DNA from: Cyclobacteriaceae bacterium
GTDB lineage: Bacteria > Bacteroidota > Bacteroidia > Cytophagales > Cyclobacteriaceae
Reading direction: 5' to 3'
DNA: 64,000 bases
Assembly: GCA_028278225.1 (NCBI GenBank)
Contig: JANQEU010000049.1
Span: 1-64,000 of the forward strand
Shown here: positions 35,536 to 43,346 of the stretch, piece after piece
How positions within the stretch are numbered: the first letter of the stretch is position 1
Layout of the letters: each line of letters opens with the position of its first letter
Program-made: the position numbers and the translations under genes
The notes under the pieces: generated by a model
Databases searched by the model: none
Told to the model about the DNA's origin: nothing
What the model saw: only the letters and a program-made list of their open reading frames with translations

Positions 35536-36174
35536 TTACGAATCCAACCATTTTATAGTGCACCCTATGGCTCTTTTGGTGGTGACCACAGGTTTCTCAC
35601 CTTTCGTCAATGCACCGATAGCGTCTTCAACATATCGCTGCGTTACGTCGGCAGCTTCCCTCGGGCTATCATCAATGGCTCCTATATATTCTACCCGATA
35701 CTTACCTTCGGCCTCTTTATTTAGTAAGTACACATGAGGAGTTTTGGTAGCCCCGTAGGCGGCAGTGGTTTTTTGACTGTCGTCTCTGAGATACGGGAAC
35801 GTATACCCCTTCTTTTTTGCACGTGCTACCATTTCCTCCATAGAATCTCCAGGTGTTTTGCTGATATCATTGGGGTTAATTGCAATTACCGGGAATCCTT
35901 TTGAAGCGTAATTCTTATCCAGGTCAATTATTCTTTGCTCATATGCCTTGGCGTAAGGACAGGTGTTGCAGGTGAAAATTAGGATAAATCCTTTTGCATC
36001 CTCATAGTCAGCCAATGACACCTCTCTGCCGTCCACATTGGGCAACTTAAAATCGGTTGCCAAATCTCCCACTTCATAACCTTCAGTGCTGTCTGTGGCA
36101 TTCACAAACAAAATGGCAACAACAGCCAGGACCCCGGTGATCAATAAAAACGTTCTTTTCATGGTTTCTTTCAT
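35536..36174 (-). CDS. Thioredoxin-fold/AhpC-TSA-like exported protein
   Basis: A 212-residue protein with an N-terminal membrane or signal segment (about 8-27) and a peroxiredoxin-like thioredoxin fold. Visible landmarks are 'DFKLPNVDGREVSL', the active-site-like 'TCNTCPYAKAYEQR', 'INPNDISKTPGDSMEEM' and 'ATKTPHVYLLN' (cis-Pro region). The CxxC-P pattern and the KTPGDS insert match the Bacteroidota redoxin subfamily often annotated as thioredoxin family protein. It lies 12 bases after the TlpA-like gene, so the two form an operon for envelope thiol chemistry. The start could also be Met5. Confidence 0.85.
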   Translation of the reverse strand: MKETMKRTFLLITGVLAVVAILFVNATDSTEGYEVGDLATDFKLPNVDGREVSLADYEDAKGFILIFTCNTCPYAKAYEQRIIDLDKNYASKGFPVIAINPNDISKTPGDSMEEMVARAKKKGYTFPYLRDDSQKTTAAYGATKTPHVYLLNKEAEGKYRVEYIGAIDDSPREAADVTQRYVEDAIGALTKGEKPVVTTKRAIGCTIKWLDS

Positions 36175-36186
36175 TTTAGAATTATG

Positions 36187-36651
36187 CTAGTCAATGCGTT
36201 TGTTTATTTCTTCAAATAGCGATTCCCGGGTAAATGCCCGTTCGTAAAATGACCTTTTGCCTTCCCGGGTAATCAGTAGTGTAGCCGGGATTGCCCCCGA
36301 CCATGATTCGTCGATCTTTCCCATATAATAATCATAGTCCTTTTCATTCAGATGATAGACAGTAGGAGACAGGTTCTTCTTAGTTACAAACTTTTGAACC
36401 TTCTCCAGTTCCTGGGGGAAATCCAGACTGACTAGGATCACTTTGACATCTTCCATTTTGTCCGCTTCCTCAAAGTATGGTAATTCCTTAATACACGGAG
36501 CACACCAGGTAGCCCAGAAGTTTACTACAGTCAGTTCAGCACTTGACTGAGCCATGATGTCCTCCAGTTGCTTGTACTTAATTTGAGGGACTTGAGAAAA
36601 TACGGAGGTAACGGCAATTGCCAGTGTGGTAGCCAGGACTAATTTTCTCAT
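36187..36651 (-). CDS. TlpA-like thiol-disulfide oxidoreductase
   Basis: A 154-residue exported thioredoxin-fold protein. A signal peptide (1-19, '...VTSVFSQ') is followed by the redox motif 'NFWATWCAPCIKELPYFEE' (CxxC) and 'GAIPATLLITREGK' with the cis-Pro. It is short, with no extra domain. It leads the two-gene operon that reads away from the DnaA-box region. Confidence 0.9.
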   Translation of the reverse strand: MRKLVLATTLAIAVTSVFSQVPQIKYKQLEDIMAQSSAELTVVNFWATWCAPCIKELPYFEEADKMEDVKVILVSLDFPQELEKVQKFVTKKNLSPTVYHLNEKDYDYYMGKIDESWSGAIPATLLITREGKRSFYERAFTRESLFEEINKRID

Positions 36652-37055
36652 ACAGAATGTCTTACGTATGGACCGGGCATTTAGTTGAGATAATTTGATA
36701 AAATATCTTACAATTAGATTATTCCAAGATTTAGAAAAGTAAAGAAATCCCGAATAATGGTTAAACTTAACAAAACGGTAACATTACCAACTGATTTATA
36801 AACTATTCCATGCCGGACGCAGAAAATCTAAATTGTACTATCCCAATATATGCTTCTGATCTGACGATTTTTTTGCAGCAAGGAAGTTTCAGAATATTTT
36901 CCACATTTTACCTGAATTATCCACAGAGTGCCTAAAATTCCTCATACACGACTGGTAATCAGCGAATTACAACTGATTGATTAAATACAAAAAATGTGGA
37001 TAAGATTTTCAAAATGAGTTTGTTCCCGATTTTCTGATCAATTGGGCCCGATGGG
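36652..37055. other. Candidate replication origin: AT-rich intergenic region with DnaA boxes
   Basis: A 404-bp non-coding, AT-rich stretch. TTTTCCACA (36897-36905), TTATCCACA (36917-36925, perfect consensus) and TGTGGATAA (36995-37003, perfect consensus on the other strand) lie within 107 bp. A DNA-unwinding-like AT-rich segment covers about 36690-36840. The dnaA gene is not next to it, as is common in Bacteroidota. Confidence 0.5.
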
Positions 37056-38864
37056 TCACTCCTGGGATTGTTGGATCAATTTCTTTCTGTATGCATTGAA
37101 AATACGGGATTTTGAAATAAACCCTACATATTTACCATCATCTATAACGGGTAAATTCCAGGCTTGTGTTATCTCAAATTTGTTCATCACCGATTGCATT
37201 TTTTCACTTGTAGAGACAAAAGCCGGAGGCTTGCTCATTATCGCTTTTACAACTACATTTTCCTGCCTTTCGGCATCAAACATATCTTTGCGGATCCGGT
37301 CCAGCGTGACAATTCCTTCTAATTCCTCATCTTCATTCACTACGGGAAATATATTTCGTTTGCTTTGGCGCACTAACTCGACCAGCTCTCCAAGCTTTGC
37401 ATCGGGATGTATTTTTAACAGATCCTTCTCAACAATTTTTTTCAGATCAATGAGGCTTAACACCATACGGTCTTTGTCATATGGGATAAAGTCCCCGGCC
37501 TCAATAAGATGTTTGGTATATAAAGAGTGCTTCTCAAAGTACGATATTGTAGATAACGAAATAGCAGAAACCAGCATCAACGGGACAAACAGCATATAGC
37601 CGCTGGTGATCTCGGCAATCAGGAAGATGGCTGTAAGCGGAGCGTGCAAAACACCACTCATCAAGCCACACATTCCAACCAGCGTGAAATTGCTGACGCT
37701 TAAGTTTAGCCATGGGAAAATCAGGTTGAGTGTATAAGCAAATACAAACCCTGTCAATCCACCCATAAATAGGGAGGGCCCGAATATTCCTCCGCTTCCC
37801 CCCGAACCTATTGTCAAAGCCGTTGCTATCGGTTTAACCAGGATGATGAGCAAAATGAACGGTATAATTATAAACTGATTCTGCGCCAGGTAATGAAAGA
37901 AACTCCTGTCAAAGATATAGTCATTGTTCCCGTTCAGCAGTTGTTTGATGGTATCATAGCCTTCTCCATAGATAGGTGGGAAAACAAGAATGATCAGGGC
38001 AAGTCCCAATCCTCCTATCAGTGCACGTGTCATCAGGCCATTTACGGATCTGATCCTGTTTTCTACAAAGTACATAAGCCTGGTAAAATACAGTGACACC
38101 GCACCGCATACTATTCCCAGCAGGATGAAATAATGAGTTTGACGGGCGTAAAAACCATCAACCAATCGGAATGAGAACAAAATATCCTCACCAAGTAAAA
38201 CGATAGTAACCAATTGTCCGCAAACGGAAGCAATCAATATGGGAATAAACCTGTTGATCGTAACTTCGGTCAGGATAACTTCAGTTGCAAAAATTACTCC
38301 TGCTATGGGAGAATTGAAGATAGCTGAAATTGCCCCGGCAGATCCGCACCCGATGAGTAATGTCCTTTTCCGGTAATCCAGATGGACCAGTCGCGCCAGA
38401 TTGGATCCAATTGCCGATCCTGTGACGACGATGGGTGCCTCCAAGCCTACGGACCCGCCAAATCCTACTGTAATCGCACTGGTCACCATCCTTGAGTACA
38501 TTTTTGTACGCCGGATAATACTGGACTTTTTACTTATGGCATAAAGGATCTGGGTGATGCCATGACCAAGTTTTTCTTTGAGAATGAAATTGGCCAGTAA
38601 GACTGTCAGAAAAATACCGATCAGTGGGTAGCTGAGATACAGGTAATTCACACCGGTGAAATCCAGGTTTCGTTTCAGCAGGTCCTGGATGATATGAACG
38701 CTTGTTTTCAGGGTAACCGCAGCTAATCCGGCAACCAGCCCTATCAGACCGGCAATTATCAGGGTAAAGTTATTGTCACCAATATACTTTAACCTCCAAA
38801 CTAAAAAACGTGATAACAACTTACGAAAACCCATTTGGGAGTACCAGGAATTTGCAGGTGTCAA
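37056..38864 (-). CDS. ClC-family chloride transporter/channel with two CBS domains
   Basis: A 602-residue membrane protein. About 10-12 hydrophobic segments carry ClC motifs: 'KLGHGITQIL' (GSGIP position), 'GGSVGLEAPIVVTG' (GREGP position with the gating Glu kept) and 'GSGGSGGIFGPSLFMGG' (GGIFAP position). A CBS pair follows at about 450-590 ('FPVVNEDEELEGIVTLDRI', 'NLPVIDDGKYVGFISKS'). At the proton-glutamate position of exchangers the helix reads FATEV, with Val where exchangers have the second Glu. Start 38864; Met11 at 38834 is also possible. Divergent from the VOC gene by 37 bases. Confidence 0.9.
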   Translation of the reverse strand: MTPANSWYSQMGFRKLLSRFLVWRLKYIGDNNFTLIIAGLIGLVAGLAAVTLKTSVHIIQDLLKRNLDFTGVNYLYLSYPLIGIFLTVLLANFILKEKLGHGITQILYAISKKSSIIRRTKMYSRMVTSAITVGFGGSVGLEAPIVVTGSAIGSNLARLVHLDYRKRTLLIGCGSAGAISAIFNSPIAGVIFATEVILTEVTINRFIPILIASVCGQLVTIVLLGEDILFSFRLVDGFYARQTHYFILLGIVCGAVSLYFTRLMYFVENRIRSVNGLMTRALIGGLGLALIILVFPPIYGEGYDTIKQLLNGNNDYIFDRSFFHYLAQNQFIIIPFILLIILVKPIATALTIGSGGSGGIFGPSLFMGGLTGFVFAYTLNLIFPWLNLSVSNFTLVGMCGLMSGVLHAPLTAIFLIAEITSGYMLFVPLMLVSAISLSTISYFEKHSLYTKHLIEAGDFIPYDKDRMVLSLIDLKKIVEKDLLKIHPDAKLGELVELVRQSKRNIFPVVNEDEELEGIVTLDRIRKDMFDAERQENVVVKAIMSKPPAFVSTSEKMQSVMNKFEITQAWNLPVIDDGKYVGFISKSRIFNAYRKKLIQQSQE

Positions 38865-38901
38865 AGGTAATTACAAACTTCATTGGCCAAATGTTAATTC
38901 T

Positions 38902-39294
38902 ATGAGATTTACTCAAATCAAGGAAACATGTCTTTATGTGCGTGATTTGGATAAAACTGAGGAGTTTTATCATGGCAAACTGGGATTTGAAGTAATTGCC
39001 AGGAAGCCTGGCCGCCATGTTTTTTTTCGTGTTGGCAGCTCGGTATTATTGTGTTTTCTTCCTGACGCTACAAAAAAGGAGGATGTACTGCCTGCTCACC
39101 ATGCGCTGGGGCCTCAGCACCTGGCATTTGAGGTTGCCGCCGAAAATTATGATTCGATCAAGGAAGATATTTTGGATGCCAGGATCAAAATCACGCATTT
39201 GCAAAAATGGAAGGAAGGATCCCTGGAGTCTTTTTATTTCAACGATCCGGATGATAATGTCCTCGAAGTGGTTCCTGTTGGACTTTGGGATTAG
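38902..39294 (+). CDS. VOC (glyoxalase/bleomycin-resistance) family protein
   Basis: A 130-residue single-copy VOC protein from ATG 38902 ('MRFTQIKETCLYVRDLDKTE'); the upstream part of the frame is the promoter of the divergent ClC gene. Metal-ligand-like residues sit in 'QHLAFEV' and 'DPDDNVLEVVP'. The family includes glyoxalases, dioxygenases and antibiotic-binding proteins; the substrate cannot be chosen. Its stop overlaps the map stop by four bases on opposite strands. Confidence 0.85.
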   Translation: MRFTQIKETCLYVRDLDKTEEFYHGKLGFEVIARKPGRHVFFRVGSSVLLCFLPDATKKEDVLPAHHALGPQHLAFEVAAENYDSIKEDILDARIKITHLQKWKEGSLESFYFNDPDDNVLEVVPVGLWD

Positions 39295-40082
39295 ATTACA
39301 AACAGGTCTTGTTTCTTGAGCGCTGCTTCTATGTATTCGAAAGTGGATAATATTTCCGGTTTTCCATCGATTAATGCCACGTTGTGTTCAAAATGAGCGG
39401 AAGGTTTCCTGTCGGCCGTTATGATGGTCCAGCCATCCTGCAGTTGTAGCACTTTCCGTGTACCCATATTGATCATCGGCTCTATTGCAAGCACCAATCC
39501 GTCTTTGAGTTTAGGGCCGCTGCCCCGCCGGCCGAAGTTTGGAACTTCCGGTGACTCATGCATCTTCTTGCCAAGGCCGTGGCCAACCAGCTCGCGAACT
39601 ACTCCGTATCCATGCTTTTCCGCATTTTGCTGGATCGCAAAGCTGATATCCCCGACGCGATTCCCTTTTACCATTTGCCGTATCCCCAGGTCTAGGCATT
39701 CTTTGGTCACACGAAGCAGTTGTTTGTTTTCCTCCGAGATATCTCCAACTCCGAACGTGTAGGCATGATCACCATAGAATCCGTTTTTCAGAACCCCGAT
39801 ATCCACACCGACAACATCCCCCTCCGTCAAAGGTGTATTGGTTGGGATTCCATGAACGACCTGCTCATTGACAGATGTAATGATGGAGTTCGGATAACCG
39901 TATAGCCCGAGAAATCCCGGCGCTGCACCTTGATCGCGGATGAATTCATCTGCGATTTTGTCCAGCTCCAGCGGAGTGATCCCGGGTTTGATGTGCTCTG
40001 CCATCAGTCCAAGCGTCCTTGAAACGATCAGGGCGCTTTCTCTCATCAACGCTATTTCCTCCTTTGATTTATAATAGATCAT
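39291..40082 (-). CDS. map: Methionine aminopeptidase type I
   Basis: A 263-residue enzyme that removes the initiator Met. The start is taken at Met 40082 ('MIYYKSKEEIALMRESALIV'); the frame's upstream extension runs through a 14-bp tandem repeat and is not enzyme-like. Metal ligands of the pita-bread fold are visible: Asp in 'VGVDIGVLKNG' and 'YGDHAYTF', His in 'LVGHGLGKKMHESP', Glu in 'LAIEPMINMG' and 'FEHNVALID'. In many bacteria it sits in a ribosomal operon; here it stands alone. Confidence 0.95.
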   Translation of the reverse strand: MIYYKSKEEIALMRESALIVSRTLGLMAEHIKPGITPLELDKIADEFIRDQGAAPGFLGLYGYPNSIITSVNEQVVHGIPTNTPLTEGDVVGVDIGVLKNGFYGDHAYTFGVGDISEENKQLLRVTKECLDLGIRQMVKGNRVGDISFAIQQNAEKHGYGVVRELVGHGLGKKMHESPEVPNFGRRGSGPKLKDGLVLAIEPMINMGTRKVLQLQDGWTIITADRKPSAHFEHNVALIDGKPEILSTFEYIEAALKKQDLFVI

Positions 40083-40097
40083 TGCACCGGATTCACC

Positions 40098-40125
40098 GAT
40101 TGGGTCGCAAAGATTGGGTCGCAAA
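40098..40125. repeat. 14-bp perfect tandem duplication upstream of map
   Basis: GATTGGGTCGCAAA occurs twice in direct succession, 16 bases before the map start. It looks like a recent slippage duplication in the leader. Confidence 0.7.
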
Positions 40126-40130
40126 GATAT

Positions 40131-40163
40131 GAAAACAAAAAACCCCGATCTATCCGACCGGGG
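40131..40163 (-). terminator. Terminator of the SPOR-like gene (minus strand)
   Basis: CCCCGGTC / GATCGGGG with one mismatch, followed on the minus strand by TTTTTTGTTTTC. Confidence 0.75.
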
Positions 40164-40198
40164 CATGAAATTATTTCAAGATTTTTTCTTACACCAAT

Positions 40199-40828
40199 TT
40201 ACGACTTTGTGACATTCTCCAGAACCTCTTTAATCGGAACCCTTTGTCCATCGCGGTAGGAAACGATCCATGCTTCCTGAACTCCCATTCCCCTCAGATA
40301 CTTTTTAAACGTATCTGCTTCCCAATAATCTTTGAAGACACCCAGTGTGTATTGCTTCAGACCATTTTCATCTGTTTCACCACTGAAATTGTCACCTGCT
40401 TCAAGAAACTTGGACAGATCCTTATTTTTAAAAGCACCAATCTGTACTTTGAATACGACCCCGACCTGGTCATTGATATTCCTTCCGGAAACAGGAGCTG
40501 CATTCTTGGCATCTTCGATTGCCTTCTGGGCATCAGCTCTTGCCTGTGTGACCTGATTTCGCAAGTCGTTTATTTGACCCTGGTACTGAGCAATCTGGTC
40601 ATCCTTATCAGCGATAGTTTGATCAAATCCATCAACTTCCGTCCTCAAACTACCTACCTGGCCCTTCAATGACTTGTTTTCGTCAAGTAAGGTTTTGTAC
40701 TGCTGCGGAGTAAGTCGCTTTATTCTTTTCTTCCACTCCTTTTGCTCTTTCTTTGTCATTTGGGCATTTGCTTCGAATACGAAAGCCACTCCAAATACAA
40801 GTATCAGAATTGTTGCTAATCTTTTCAT
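40199..40828 (-). CDS. Exported coiled-coil protein with SPOR-like C-terminus
   Basis: A 209-residue protein. A signal peptide (1-22, '...FEANAQ') precedes a Lys/Glu-rich helical region and a coiled coil (about 45-112, 'SLKGQVGSLRTEVDGF'). A C-terminal domain follows with 'VVFKVQIGAFKNKDLSKF', 'LKQYTLGVFKDYWEADTFKK' and 'GVQEAWIVSYRDGQRV', which reads as a SPOR-type peptidoglycan-binding fold. Proteins of this kind are widespread in Bacteroidota and sometimes annotated ezrin/radixin/moesin-like because of the coil. Probably periplasmic and cell-wall associated. Confidence 0.8.
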   Translation of the reverse strand: MKRLATILILVFGVAFVFEANAQMTKKEQKEWKKRIKRLTPQQYKTLLDENKSLKGQVGSLRTEVDGFDQTIADKDDQIAQYQGQINDLRNQVTQARADAQKAIEDAKNAAPVSGRNINDQVGVVFKVQIGAFKNKDLSKFLEAGDNFSGETDENGLKQYTLGVFKDYWEADTFKKYLRGMGVQEAWIVSYRDGQRVPIKEVLENVTKS

Positions 40829-40901
40829 TTTTAAAGTGTTGATTTTGAAATAATTACATATATAGCGCTAAAGTAATAAAATAACTTATTAAAATCCAAA
40901 A

Positions 40902-42305
40902 TTACGATTTAAGTGAGCCAATCATATCCTCGGGTTTGACCCAATCGTCAAACTGCTCTGAAGTCAGTAATCCTAATTCTATGGCAGCTTTACGCAATGT
41001 TGTGCCTTCTTTATGTGCCTTTTTGGCAATTTTAGCAGCATTTTCATAACCTATGTGTGTATTCAATGCCGTTACTAACATAAGTGAGTTTTCCAGCTTT
41101 TCCTGTATCACCGGGTAGTTAGGTTCAATGCCGATCGCACAGTTATCATTAAATGAGTTACAGGCATCACCGATCAATCTTGCCGATGTTATCAGGTTGT
41201 AGACCATCATAGGTTTAAACACATTCAACTCAAAATGCCCGGTCATACCACCGACCGAAACTGCCACGTCATTTCCAATGACCTGGGCGCATACCATAGT
41301 CAACGCCTCACATTGCGTAGGGTTTACTTTACCAGGCATTATGGACGATCCGGGCTCATTTGAGGGAATAATAATTTCCCCTATTCCGCTTCTTGGACCG
41401 GAGCAAAGCATCCTGATGTCATTGCCGATTTTCATCAGACTCACCGCAATCTGCTTCAGTGCACCGTGAGTTTCGACAATAGCATCATGAGAAGCCAGTC
41501 CCTCAAATTTGTTCTCTCCCGACCTGAAAGGGAGTCCGGAATTATTTGCAATTTTCTCAGCGACCAGTTTCGCATAACCTTCGGGCGTATTCAATCCTGT
41601 TCCGACTGCTGTACCTCCCAGAGCCAATTCTGATAAGTGATCGAATGTTTTTTCCAGCGCTTTGAGACCATGATCAAGTTGGGAAACATAACCGGAAAAC
41701 TCCTGCCCGAGACTCAATGGCGTGGCATCCATAAAATGAGTCCTCCCGATTTTCACCACCTCCGTAAAAGCCTTTGACTTTGCATCAAGAGTGTCCCGTA
41801 ATTTTTTGACTCCGGGGATCGTATTTTCAAGAATGATTTTATAGGAGGCAATGTGCATGGCGGTAGGGAATGTGTCATTTGAAGACTGACTTTTGTTCAC
41901 ATCGTCGTTTGGATGAATGATCTTTTCCTTGTCTTCAAGACTGCCTCCATTCAGCACATGAGCCCTGTTAGCTATTACCTCATTCGAATTCATGTTGGAT
42001 TGGGTCCCCGATCCTGTTTGCCATATGACCAGGGGGAATTCCTCATCAAGTTTTCTATCCAGGATCTCTTCACAAACCTCAGAGATAAGTTTGGCCTTAT
42101 CCTGGGATAACACGCCCAACTCCCGGTTAGCTTCAGCGGCAGATTTTTTCAAAACTGCAAAAGCCCTGATAATTTCAACCGGCATTTTCATATTGGAGCC
42201 ACCGATTTTGAAATTGTTCACTGAACGTTGGGTTTGGGCACCCCAGTACCTTTCGGATGGGACTTCAACCTCACCCATGGTATCATGTTCTATTCTGTAT
42301 TGCAT
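40902..42305 (-). CDS. fumC: Class II fumarate hydratase
   Basis: A 467-residue enzyme of full length that interconverts fumarate and malate in the TCA cycle. Class II signatures: '[15 protein letters not shown]', '[20 protein letters not shown]', '[18 protein letters not shown]' (catalytic His), and the superfamily loop '[13 protein letters not shown]'. The mobile Ser loop is intact. No assembly cofactor is needed. It is monocistronic and divergent from the iron-transport operon. Confidence 0.96.
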   Translation of the reverse strand: MQYRIEHDTMGEVEVPSERYWGAQTQRSVNNFKIGGSNMKMPVEIIRAFAVLKKSAAEANRELGVLSQDKAKLISEVCEEILDRKLDEEFPLVIWQTGSGTQSNMNSNEVIANRAHVLNGGSLEDKEKIIHPNDDVNKSQSSNDTFPTAMHIASYKIILENTIPGVKKLRDTLDAKSKAFTEVVKIGRTHFMDATPLSLGQEFSGYVSQLDHGLKALEKTFDHLSELALGGTAVGTGLNTPEGYAKLVAEKIANNSGLPFRSGENKFEGLASHDAIVETHGALKQIAVSLMKIGNDIRMLCSGPRSGIGEIIIPSNEPGSSIMPGKVNPTQCEALTMVCAQVIGNDVAVSVGGMTGHFELNVFKPMMVYNLITSARLIGDACNSFNDNCAIGIEPNYPVIQEKLENSLMLVTALNTHIGYENAAKIAKKAHKEGTTLRKAAIELGLLTSEQFDDWVKPEDMIGSLKS

Positions 42306-42453
42306 TTATATTCCCGTTTACCTCAAAATTAGAAAATCCCAATCCATTAATAAGGACATTTAATTTAATTCATACACGATAAAAACATATGGGCACTCAA
42401 CTTAATTCAACCTCCGATTGTAATACTAATGTTTTGATTGTAGGTTTGCATTG

Positions 42454-42470
42454 TTTAGAATCATTCTAAA
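42454..42470. promoter_or_regulatory. Iron-type palindrome TTTAGAATNATTCTAAA, site A
   Basis: A perfect 17-bp palindrome (TTTAGAAT-C-ATTCTAAA) ends five bases before the ATG of the regulator-feoA-feoB operon. The 7-1-7 symmetry is of the Fur/PerR type; a DtxR-family regulator is also possible. Confidence 0.75.
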
Positions 42471-42474
42471 TAGT

Positions 42475-43110
42475 ATGTTAAAGGTCCTGCTTTCTGATTT
42501 TCAATTTCTTACAAGGGAGGGTTTAATTCGCATGTTAAATAAGCAGGAAGATTTTGATCTTGTTGGAGTTAACGAAGGCGTCGATGACCTGCTTGAAGTT
42601 GTTGTTCAAAAGCAACCCGATGTTTTGCTGTTGGATTACCAAAGTCAGGATCCGATCCTTATCTCAATACTCCGGAGGCTCCGGGAATCGAATGCCACAA
42701 ACATTTTGATCATCACTAATGATGAAAACCCCGGCCAGATTCAAAATTTACTCGGTATGGGGATAAAGGGGATTGTTACTAAAAATTGTAGCAAACGTGA
42801 GATCATAAGTGCAATATATGCTGTGGCGGATGACAATCGATTCTTTTGTAATCGTATCCTGGATATAGTACTCGCCGAGAACAACAAGGATCAGGAGGTG
42901 AACTGTGAGCCAACGGATCTCTCTCCAAGGGAGTACGAAGTTTTACAACTTATAACCAAAGGGTTTAAGACCTCGGATATCGCGGAAAAACTACATGTCA
43001 GTATCCATACCATCAATTCACACCGGAAAAACATTCTTAAAAAGTTGAATTTGAAATCTCCGGCGGAATTAATTGTGTATGCGATGGAAACGGGATTAGT
43101 GAATGTCTAG
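42475..43110 (+). CDS. NarL/FixJ-type response regulator in the feo operon
   Basis: A 211-residue regulator from ATG 42475; the upstream TTG start would read through the palindrome. Receiver with Asp54 ('DVLLLDYQSQDP') but without the usual MPxxxG after it, and 'TKNCSKREI' in place of an ordinary 'KP' switch, so phosphorylation is uncertain. LuxR-type HTH at about 150-205 ('LSPREYEVLQLITKGFKTSDI', 21 residues in full, 'SIHTINSHRKN'). No kinase is adjacent. It is followed 19 bases later by feoA and shares its iron box, so it is likely iron-controlled. Confidence 0.85.
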   Translation: MLKVLLSDFQFLTREGLIRMLNKQEDFDLVGVNEGVDDLLEVVVQKQPDVLLLDYQSQDPILISILRRLRESNATNILIITNDENPGQIQNLLGMGIKGIVTKNCSKREIISAIYAVADDNRFFCNRILDIVLAENNKDQEVNCEPTDLSPREYEVLQLITKGFKTSDIAEKLHVSIHTINSHRKNILKKLNLKSPAELIVYAMETGLVNV

Positions 43111-43129
43111 CATCTAAAAATTTAAGGAA

Positions 43130-43345
43130 TTGACACTCGATAAGCTCACAAAAAATCGGACGGCAACAATCACACACATCAGGCAGAACTCAATTGCTCC
43201 CAAACTGGTGGAAATGGGACTATATCCGGGTAAGCGTGTCACCCTGCTTTTCAAGGCACCGATGGGAGATCCCATAGCTCTCGATATCGATGGATATACC
43301 TTATCATTGAGGAAAGAAGAAGCCTCGTTTGTGGAAGTGGATTAA
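43130..43345 (+). CDS. feoA: FeoA ferrous iron transport accessory protein
   Basis: A 71-residue SH3-like protein. Landmarks: 'KLVEMGLYPGKRVTLLFKAP' and 'GDPIALDIDGYTLSLRKEEA'. The start is a TTG at 43130 preceded by AAGGAA; there is no ATG that would give a full-length protein. It stimulates FeoB-type Fe(II) uptake in the inner membrane. It ends one base before the FeoB ATG. Confidence 0.93.
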   Translation: MTLDKLTKNRTATITHIRQNSIAPKLVEMGLYPGKRVTLLFKAPMGDPIALDIDGYTLSLRKEEASFVEVD

Positions 43346-43346
43346 G

